A stretch of 11,121 nucleotides of DNA, taken from positions 1 through 11,121 of the forward strand of contig CAJXRL010000072.1 in NCBI GenBank assembly GCA_913059105.1, given 5' to 3'. This DNA is from an uncultured Flavobacteriales bacterium. GTDB taxonomy: Bacteria > Bacteroidota > Bacteroidia > Flavobacteriales_E > Vicingaceae. Each line of letters begins with the position of its first letter. Position 1 is the stretch's first letter. Below the pieces are notes generated by a model that was not told the DNA's origin, searched no databases, and saw only the letters and a program-made list of their open reading frames with translations. Positions 9,101-11,121 of the stretch are shown here, piece by piece. The position numbers were made by a program, and so were the translations under genes.

Positions 9101-9758
9101 CATACCATATGTAACTACTATCTGCCCTGTACCAACCTTTAACATCAACAGTTACCGTTAATTGCCCTCCGGAACTTGTTTCGTAGAATGTTTTAAAACT
9201 ACCATCTCCAGAACGGTAATTTGTTCCATAAAGTAAACTGTCAAAATCTGACTTTGGAAGCACGCTTTGTAAATCTGGATAGTCAATAAGTAATGCTAAA
9301 ACACGGATATTTCCAGTAGTTGGAAACGTTTTATTCTGAACTTGAGAAACTACTTGACTTAAAATAGACCCTTTGAGAGGATGTGGATTAGATTGCAGTG
9401 ATTTTGAATTCCCTGCCAAAAAAGCTAATTCAACCGCTGATCTATTTGTGGGATTAGAGGATGCAACACCACTTGGAATCAAATTGCCATTTACTCTGCT
9501 GGCATACTCATAAACTCCATTGCTATTTTTTACTACTGTGTAACCGTCAGTCGTTTCTGCCCGGTGATTGTTGATATTTCCTTTACCAACTACAGTAATT
9601 GTTGTATTGTTTGGTTGAGTAAGTGTAACTGATTCCGGAGAAGAGATACAGCTTGAAGGTAGAACTGTGGAGGGCCCTTGTGCAACTAATTTATTTTGAG
9701 ATAAATAAAATGCTGATGCAAGAACTAAAACTTTACTTAACGATGTAATAAATTTCAT
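108..9758 (-). CDS. Giant secreted M6-family zinc metalloprotease with 16 CUB and 8 BACON domains and a T9SS sorting domain
   Basis: The frame is 3216 codons, from ATG at 9758 to TAA at 108-110. It opens with a signal peptide (Lys near the N-terminus, hydrophobic stretch at about residues 8-20, likely cleavage near Ala26). An M6-type propeptide follows (HRAETTDGYTVV at 65-76). The catalytic domain carries HEFGHNLGLPDLYD at 328-341, with His328 and His332 as zinc ligands and Glu329 as catalytic base, and a Met-turn candidate at Met358. Sixteen CUB repeats (542-2392), eight BACON-like repeats (2393-3121) and a T9SS type A sorting domain (3122-3216) complete it. The expected route is Sec export, outer-membrane passage by T9SS, and release or attachment at the surface, where it would cleave proteins; substrates are unknown. 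CUB domains usually bind proteins or glycans, and BACON domains are thought to bind carbohydrate or mucin. It is far longer than ordinary M6 proteases because of the repeats. The leftward terminator at 55-89 ends the unit. Family and order of domains are secure; biological role is inferred. Confidence 0.95.
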   Translation of the reverse strand: MKFITSLSKVLVLASAFYLSQNKLVAQGPSTVLPSSCISSPESVTLTQPNNTTITVVGKGNINNHRAETTDGYTVVKNSNGVYEYASRVNGNLIPSGVASSNPTNRSAVELAFLAGNSKSLQSNPHPLKGSILSQVVSQVQNKTFPTTGNIRVLALLIDYPDLQSVLPKSDFDSLLYGTNYRSGDGSFKTFYETSSGGQLTVTVDVKGWYRADSSYIWYGRDSGYVRASNLVREAVDAAEVAGTNYSLYDNDSDGSVDGILAIHSGPGAEIGSQTQYIWSHRWVLNNFQPGFSGSAFYDGVSINDYMINPETRSATNNSISGIGVFCHEFGHNLGLPDLYDTDNTNGDSEGIGNWCLMAGGAYSGGSNRPSGFSAWCKEDLGWDTPQMLTLGQTGIYSLAPASTTPDEFFRINTPLSNEYFLIENRQLLARDSDLPGHGLAIWHINTTKTNSSGNRVNADENLKGVDLEEADGNNDLDNEVNRGDAGDLFPGTSTRTTFDDLTNPSAQNYLLGNTGLQIRNIVETVGGSVSFDFGQVPGPPCSVSTTLTANTGSFDDGSGAGLDYVNNQTCAWLITPTAGTVTLSFSAFDIEAINDTVTVYDGMNLTAPLIGRFSGNAIPANLTSSGNAMYVQFKSNATITGPGFDASYITNSISTPCSGSTTLTAANDNFSDGSGLSNYNNNQNCSWLIQPVGAASITFGLTSLATEIGADRITVYDGPSAASPILGSFSGTNSLNTFTSSTGSIFVTFITNGSITDQGFDAFYTSTTTSAGCSGATTLTAISGSFSDGSTTNNYNNNQFCSWLIQPPSGTITLSFSAFATESGSDRVLVFDGVDNTAPQIGNFSGSSIPANLTSTSNSLYLEFRTNGTVTDAGWDASYVTSTACSGTTTLTAASDNFTDGSGTSNYNNNQNCSWLIQPAGAASITFGLTSLATEIGADIITIYDGPTAASPVLGSFSGTNNLNTFTSSTGSIFVTFITNGSITDQGFDAFYTSSTSTAGCSGATTLNAATGSFSDGSMTNNYNNNQFCTWLIQPPSGTITLSFSAFATEASSDRVLVFDGIDNTAPQIGNFSGSSIPANLTSSSNSMYVEFRTNGTVTDAGWDASYTSSGACSGITNLTAAVGNIDDGSGTANYQNNANCTWLIQPAGTPASITFNMNSISLGDIQDRVRVYDGTSVAGTLIGNFFLNNTGSPAIAYSGSMFVEFTSNATNTGAGWDASYSSSNTFCSPNTTLQAASGTFTDGSQVSSNYLDNSDCNWLIQPTGLVNRVISLRFNRFATELNNDTVTIYDGTTTAAPILATFSGSLTGVTTVVSTGPEMLVTFKSNGTATATGWNAIYNNIATPSCSGNTTLTTASGTFDDGSATTSNYSDNLNCSWLIQPPSAGRITLDFNRFNTEGGFDFVTVYDGSNSSASVLGIFSGNSIPSQVVSSGTSLFAVFTSDGNTNFTGWEASYNSITSQCFPLISLINTTGNVADGSNANNYQDNLSCSWLIEPARAASVTATFNTLNINSSGDTLYFYDGINNSAALITKVTGNTIPAAVTASTGKMFVEFITNGTLNGTGWDFDYTSVIPASCSGLTTLTAASGTIEDGSLTNNYDNNLNCTWLIQPPGTPAVINFDMTTLNLSNAGGFTNRDRVRIYDGTNNTATLLRQYTGNFIGNTVSAFSGSMFIEFITNTTGTDRGWEGTYNSSSTFCVPLTTYTNANGNFSDGSPFGQNYLDNTDCSWLIQPAAPNVAINIQFFQFATEANNDTVTVYDGATTSDPILATISGNNPTIPALLSSGGDMLVTFKTNGSTTATGWRANYGTQAIPACNGTTTLTTTSGTFDDGTNSTTNYAPNLNCSWLVQSAGARLITLSFNRFDTQNNGDFVSVYDGINSSAPLLGTYSGNTVPSSINSSGNSLFVEFTSNGFFELTGWEASYVSTNVQCFSNRSVTNYSGNIDDGSGSINYQDNLGCSWLIEPPLATSITATFNTFNVSNLGDTLFIYDGNSSASPRLAAYTGAVVPAAVTSTGNQMFVEFITDGSTNNTGWDFDYTTTVSVSCAGTTNLTAPSATFDDGSFLSGNYDNNLSCEWLIQPTGSPATISFNLNRISLANFGDRIRVFDNASGSGFPIGQYFGTNIGNTTTSFTGVMLVQFTTDASNVGTGWEGVYNSSSSYCQPNTTFTTNNGNFTDGSPNGQNYLDNTNCEWLIQPVAPNVAVRLNFFGFDTEAVNDTVTVYDGATSAAAILGTFSGNTAPPVVTSSGGDMLVTFKSNGSLTSTGWRAFYNTQPIPACSGTTNLTAASARFSDGSAVTANYVQNSNCSWLIAPVGALNIDLTFSRFNTQTTNDVVNVYDGNSNAASLIGTYSGTTIPPVINSTGGTLFVEFISDGFNNATGWEANYVSFNTITLDVPQDTVYINAGAGSTLGLNLSSNVSWSTIDNATWLIASPVNGSGNATVNLLTIQANIGPQRSGRLIINATLTADADTVIVIQRTSGRFLDANPDTLFFVGNAAPSQSASITSNVSWTLAPNQSWILPSPLTGSNNGNSLISVQNNTSNQKRTSFVLVTGTLGATNDTIWVVQDTSIIINIPTLSLDKMNITLAQAMGSSDVFKVNSTTSWQTTSGATWLNVINPPITTDTQTVSIIANSMNLGALPRATYVAVQDLAGTLFDTVFVFQTGVAPLLIGAPDTVLLGATTGSSGILNIGATGTWTGIEADPWFSLSQSTGTGISTINLTTNSSNSGNTQRVSYVALADAINSLTDTVIVIQDTVTAGLVTTPDTLTVGSGFGSSATFNVSTVLSWIATPSASWITATPNSGTGSGSVSATVDANPGVTDRLAYIEVSTTGGALNTDTVWIIQQGFVANLEVNPSTVNLGFATGSNETVNITSNTSWVITNPASWLSVSTTSGINDQIVTIASTSDNLTGATRTANILVDGIGAVTRSIIVNQIDGSTPTFISSKDTVFVNNVQGSTGTFSVLSNANSWTLTENTSWLLINPASGSQTQSITALVATRNIFGTTRYADIIGSSNGFSNITVVIAQKEANPIFQVAPDSILVGADSSDFTEFNISSNMPAWNISENATWLNISPENGAFTQRIKATANSRNTTGVQRSVIATISAPPLVPKTIKIVQDTVRTIGIENNDFEIGLSVYPNPSNGQVIIQFDGNKLNGNKSIIRLFNLIGEEIPIQESFSNKNKIFLNLENQASGIYFLSIELNGKKVNRKLILTK
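111..395 (-). other. T9SS type A C-terminal sorting domain (residues 3122-3216)
   Basis: The last 95 residues have the usual layout: SVYPNPSNG at about 3137-3145, a strand ending in IRLFNLIGEEI, a basic and Asn-rich turn, and the closing SGIYFLSIELNGKKVNRKLILTK-type pair of strands ending in Lys. Such domains are recognised by the type IX translocon of Bacteroidota and are normally removed after transport, with the cargo either released or fixed to surface lipopolysaccharide. This places the protease outside the cell. Confidence 0.93.
396..2582 (-). repeat. Eight tandem BACON-like beta-sandwich domains (residues 2393-3121)
   Basis: Approximate repeats are 2393-2482, 2483-2571, 2572-2666, 2667-2757, 2758-2848, 2849-2938, 2939-3030 and 3031-3121, each 89-95 residues. 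The pattern is P-(D/S)-(T/S)-(V/L), a Gly/Ser-rich turn, a strand, S-N-x-(S/A)-W, then 7-9 residues to a second (S/T)W(L/I), N-P-x-S-G, and a final strand D-T-(V/I)-x-V-I-Q. The paired tryptophans and the closing V-x-Q strand fit the BACON family, common in Bacteroidota surface proteins. Several repeats diverge; repeat 4 has PWF in place of the second SWL. No cysteines are seen. Family knowledge suggests carbohydrate or mucin binding, but such arrays may also serve as a stalk. The domain boundaries are by eye. Confidence 0.85.
2583..6419 (-). repeat. Four-CUB higher-order unit repeated 2.75 times (CUB6-9, 10-13, 14-16)
   Basis: CUB6-9 (residues 1114-1577; 5028-6419), CUB10-13 (1578-2045; 3624-5027) and CUB14-16 (2046-2392; 2583-3623) follow the same order of four subtypes, with periods of 464 and 468 residues. 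Subtype A (6, 10, 14) has RVR(V/I)YDG or RIRVFDN. Subtype B (7, 11, 15) has NYLDN and NDTVT(I/V)YDG. Subtype C (8, 12, 16) has an FNRF or FSRF strand. Subtype D (9, 13) starts QCF and has TATFNT, GDTL(Y/F) and WDFDY. The last unit lacks its D domain and passes directly into the BACON array. Identity is lower than in the two-domain repeat, so this amplification looks older. Confidence 0.85.
6420..7787 (-). repeat. Tandem duplication of a two-CUB unit (CUB2-3 and CUB4-5)
   Basis: Residues 658-885 (7104-7787) and 886-1113 (6420-7103) are direct repeats of exactly 228 codons (684 bases). By hand alignment CUB2 and CUB4 differ at about 12 of 116 residues, and CUB3 and CUB5 at about 13 of 112, much closer than any neighbouring pair. 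The two copies also share idiosyncratic segments such as DQGFDAFYTS in CUB2/4 and DRVLVFDG in CUB3/5. CUB1 resembles the CUB3/5 type (IPANLTSS). DNA differences are spread along the unit and many are synonymous, so the copying is not brand-new and the fold is under constraint. Confidence 0.88.
8136..9311 (-). other. M6 (immune inhibitor A-like) metalloprotease catalytic region (residues 150-541)
   Basis: The domain starts with the strand IRVLALLIDYPD (151-162), typical of M6 enzymes, and a Ser/Gly-rich FYETSSGGQL segment (191-200). A calcium-binding pattern DNDSDGSVD lies at 250-258 with Asp at 250, 252, 254 and 258. The zinc motif HEFGH is at 328-332, followed by GLPDLYD. WCLMAGG at 355-361 supplies the Met-turn. 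The tail has the family's C-terminal signature: EYFLIENRQ (419-427), GLAIWHIN (439-446), VDLEEADG (466-473) and DLFPG (488-492). All key residues are present, so an active enzyme is expected. The third zinc ligand was not assigned. Confidence 0.92.
9324..9758 (-). other. Signal peptide and propeptide of the M6 protease (residues 1-145)
   Basis: Residues 1-26 form a Sec signal peptide: MKF start, Lys9, a hydrophobic core rich in Leu, Val and Ala, and a likely cut before Gln27. Residues about 45-115 resemble the pro-region of M6 proteases, with the HRAET-DGYTVV segment, then a Tyr-containing strand and N-G-N-L-I-P-S-G at 90-97. In the family such regions keep the enzyme inactive until processed. 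The processing site cannot be read from the sequence; the linker at about 116-145, just before the first catalytic strand, is the natural candidate. Confidence 0.75.
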
Positions 9759-9771
9759 ATTGATAACGTTT

Positions 9772-9802
9772 TACGTCTAATATTCTAAGACGCATAAAGA
9801 TA
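9772..9802 (-). promoter_or_regulatory. Imperfect dyad and weak promoter-like element before the protease gene
   Basis: Between repressor stop and protease start, 9774-9792 is a dyad with arms CGTCT and AGACG separated by 9 bases. Just upstream in the minus direction, 9802-9795 reads TATCTTTA, matching the Bacteroidota -7 element TAnnTTTG at all but the last base, and would give a leader of roughly 30 bases. No TTTG lies at the right distance for a -33 element, so the promoter assignment is weak. The dyad could be an operator or a 5' leader hairpin. No terminator is seen in this gap, so read-through from the repressor gene is an alternative source of transcription. Confidence 0.3.
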
Positions 9803-9851
9803 CCAAATGGTTGGTTAATTTTTAGAGGAATTAGCCAGAAAAAACGAATGC

Positions 9852-10661
9852 TCAATCATCAGTTGCACGCAGGGTATTTTTGATTTCTCGAATCTCTTTC
9901 TGCATGTTTAACATTGAGCTACTTAGCTGGTCTCTTGAAAGGTTGGGTTCTGGGATTTCATCGCTGATATAATTTACAAACTTCCAAATTTCAAGCACCT
10001 CATTTACGTTTACTTCGTACGGTTCATAAATTGGGTTGGTGGAACAAAGCAGAAGCGTTTGATTCTTGTCGTATTGCTTGTAGAGGTTTTTAAAGACCAC
10101 GCCGTCGTTTGAAGTTACAACAATGTAAGGGTAACCATCTTTTATGGTGTTCCAATTTTGAAGAAATTCTCCAGTAACCCATGATCTGTCAGAAACAGGA
10201 GGCATAGAGTCTCCACTAATTTGGAAGGTTCTAAATTTTTTGTTGCGATCTAAAAAAGGCAATTGAAAGGTCGGAAGTACTTTTATGAAATCTGGATCGC
10301 CAAAACCGGTAGCGTAACCGGCTTTAGCCTTTACAGGGACCAGTTCAATATTTTCTTCATTGTTGGAGTCTACAGTTGTAGCTAAAACTCTTAGTTTTCC
10401 TCCCGTTAAATCAATGTCGATTCCTTGCTCTAGCTGACTTAAGTACAAAGCTGAAATTTTTTGTAAATCAACTTTTAAAAGTTTGTCGATCGAGATTTTT
10501 AAAAAGTCTGAAAAACGCAAAAGAGTTTCAAAATTGGGTTCAGAATTTCCCAATTCGTAGCCACTTAACGAGCTTCTTTTTATCTCTAATTCATTTGCCA
10601 AGTCGGCTTGTGAGAGTTGTTTTCTTTTTCTTAAAAATGAGAGGTTGGTTCCGAAATGCAT
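9852..10661 (-). CDS. CI/LexA-type repressor: XRE helix-turn-helix with S24 autocleavage domain
   Basis: The protein has 269 residues, from ATG at 10661 to TGA at 9852-9854. Residues about 7-63 form an XRE-type helix-turn-helix (LRKRKQLSQADLANEL, then RSSLSGYELG and PNFETLLRFSDFL). The C-terminal half is an S24 peptidase fold: a candidate Ala114-Gly115 cleavage site in KAKAGYATG, Ser152 in ISGDSMPP, and Lys191 in GVVFKNLYK. The 39-residue spacing of Ser and Lys is close to that of LexA and CI, so self-cleavage after an inducing signal is plausible. The last 30 residues are charged and helical, a possible coiled coil. Its own promoter contains a palindrome, pointing to negative autoregulation. 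Proteins of this layout occur as prophage repressors but also as chromosomal regulators in Bacteroidota; no phage gene is visible here. Its targets and inducer are unknown. Confidence 0.9.
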   Translation of the reverse strand: MHFGTNLSFLRKRKQLSQADLANELEIKRSSLSGYELGNSEPNFETLLRFSDFLKISIDKLLKVDLQKISALYLSQLEQGIDIDLTGGKLRVLATTVDSNNEENIELVPVKAKAGYATGFGDPDFIKVLPTFQLPFLDRNKKFRTFQISGDSMPPVSDRSWVTGEFLQNWNTIKDGYPYIVVTSNDGVVFKNLYKQYDKNQTLLLCSTNPIYEPYEVNVNEVLEIWKFVNYISDEIPEPNLSRDQLSSSMLNMQKEIREIKNTLRATDD

Positions 10662-10678
10662 AGTGACATAATTTTCAT

Positions 10679-10708
10679 CAAATATACGACAATATTTTCG
10701 TCGTAAAA
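10679..10708 (-). promoter_or_regulatory. Promoter of the repressor gene
   Basis: On the minus strand 10686-10679 reads TATATTTG, an exact match to the Bacteroidota -7 consensus TAnnTTTG. Eighteen bases upstream, 10708-10705 reads TTTT, one base from the -33 consensus TTTG. The start codon is 17 bases beyond the -7 element, so the leader would be very short, around 10 bases, with no room for a Shine-Dalgarno site, which this phylum often lacks. Confidence 0.7.
10685..10705. promoter_or_regulatory. 21-bp palindromic operator candidate
   Basis: TACGAC at 10685-10690 and GTCGTA at 10700-10705 are perfect inverted 6-bp arms around a 9-base AT-rich centre. The site fills the spacer between the -33 and -7 elements of the repressor promoter and overlaps the first two bases of the -7 box, so a dimer bound there would block RNA polymerase. 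The neighbouring S24-type repressor is the obvious ligand, by analogy with CI and LexA family autoregulation. The same site lies upstream of the divergent plus-strand gene, which it could also control. Confidence 0.65.
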
Positions 10709-10711
10709 GGT

Positions 10712-10742
10712 TTTGATTAATTAATTATGGCAAGTATAAAAT
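10712..10742 (+). promoter_or_regulatory. Possible promoter of the plus-strand exported-protein gene
   Basis: TTTG at 10712-10715 is followed after 19 bases by TATAAAAT at 10735-10742. The spacing and the -33 box suit a Bacteroidota promoter, but the downstream box matches only TA of TAnnTTTG. An alternative -7 candidate is AATATTTG at 10752-10759 (one mismatch), which lacks a -33 partner. Either leaves an AT-rich leader of about 30-45 bases. Confidence 0.25.
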
Positions 10743-10793
10743 GGAATGATAAATATTTGTAACTTGTAAGTGCTTAATTTAAAAATAAATGAT

Positions 10794-11073
10794 ATGATAA
10801 AAAAACTACAATTTTTAATTTCGTTAGTACTGTTATCGAGTATTTTGTTTGCACAGCGAGACTCGATTAAAATCGGGAAAGCAGTATTGTTGTTTTATGA
10901 TTCAACAGAATTTGCGCCGTTAATGCACAAAATACCATTTGATGAAGCTTATAATAAAACATTTGTGAATTTAGAATATAAAAATGAAGGTCGATTGATG
11001 ACGAACTATACCTTAGAATTTAAAATTACACATGTTAGCTTTCCTCCAATTCAAGGAGGACCAGGATTAGGAC
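10794..11073 (+). CDS. Exported protein of unknown function, 3' truncated by the end of genomic sequence
   Basis: The ATG at 10794 gives MIKK, then a hydrophobic stretch (LQFLISLVLLSSILF) and a likely signal-peptidase cut near Ala20-Gln21, followed by RDSIKIGKAVLLFYDS. An in-frame GTG at 10770 would add eight residues before the signal peptide and spoil its N-terminus, so ATG is preferred; an A-rich leader precedes it. Only 93 codons plus one base are genuine, because adapter sequence starts at 11074 and everything translated beyond that is artefact. The visible mature part is a soluble, mixed-charge sequence with no motif I recognise. It is divergent from the repressor gene across 132 bases and may share its operator. 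The true length and family cannot be told from this fragment. Confidence 0.7.
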
Positions 11074-11121
11074 CTGTCTCTTATACACATCTGACGCTGC
11101 CGACGATCTACTCTGTGTAGA
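11074..11121 (+). other. Illumina Nextera adapter read-through, not genomic DNA
   Basis: 11074-11092 is CTGTCTCTTATACACATCT, the 19-base Tn5 mosaic end. 11093-11106 is GACGCTGCCGACGA, the rest of the reverse complement of the Nextera read-1 adapter. 11107-11114 is TCTACTCT, the reverse complement of AGAGTAGA, which I recall as Nextera i5 index 504. 11115-11121 is GTGTAGA, the beginning of the P5 reverse complement. Translated in the upstream frame this gives SYTHLTLPT, a well-known adapter-derived peptide, and the apparent TAG stop at 11118-11120 lies in P5. Confidence 0.98.

Noticed and set aside
8248..9142. Plus-strand open frames within 8248-8571, 8626-8844 and 8870-9142
   Set aside because: They are antisense to the conserved M6 catalytic domain, whose zinc motif and family signatures fix the true frame; their translations look like low-complexity antisense products.
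9759..9851. Terminator or small gene between repressor and protease
   Set aside because: No stem followed by a T run on the minus strand and no open frame with a plausible start; only the imperfect dyad stands out.
10770..10793. GTG at 10770 as the start of the right-hand gene
   Set aside because: It would place eight extra residues, including two acidic/polar ones, before a well-formed signal peptide that starts at the ATG at 10794.
11074..11120. The VSYTHLTLPTIYSV tail as a conserved C-terminal motif
   Set aside because: It is the translation of Nextera adapter, index and P5 bases.

Overview
This AT-rich window looks like Bacteroidota, possibly Flavobacteriales, although the order cannot be fixed from it. 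The evidence is a C-terminal type IX secretion (T9SS) sorting domain with a YPNPS motif, an array of BACON domains, a TAnnTTTG-type promoter element, and starts preceded by A-rich leaders rather than Shine-Dalgarno sequences.

Layout: positions 1-107 hold an intrinsic terminator reading leftward. Positions 108-9758 (minus strand) are one giant gene for a 3216-residue secreted protein. In order it has a signal peptide, propeptide, M6-family zinc metalloprotease, 16 CUB domains, 8 BACON-like domains and a T9SS sorting domain. Positions 9759-9851 are a short intergenic gap with an imperfect dyad. Positions 9852-10661 (minus) encode a CI/LexA-type repressor: an XRE helix-turn-helix fused to an S24 autocleavage domain with an intact Ser-Lys dyad. 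Positions 10662-10793 are a divergent promoter region with a 21-bp palindrome between the repressor's -33 and -7 elements. From 10794 a plus-strand gene for an exported protein of unknown function begins and is cut off.

The last 48 bases (11074-11121) are not genomic. They are an Illumina Nextera read-through: Tn5 mosaic end, read-1 adapter, an 8-base i5 index and the first bases of P5. The last 14 codons and the stop of the open frame running off the right edge are therefore artefactual.

The protease and repressor genes share a strand and lie 93 bases apart without a visible terminator between them, so some co-transcription is possible. The repressor most likely regulates itself. Whether it also controls the protease is open. 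The most informative biology is the two-level tandem duplication in the CUB array (a two-domain unit copied once and a four-domain unit copied about 2.75 times). I see no defence system, CRISPR array, RNA gene or mobile element.
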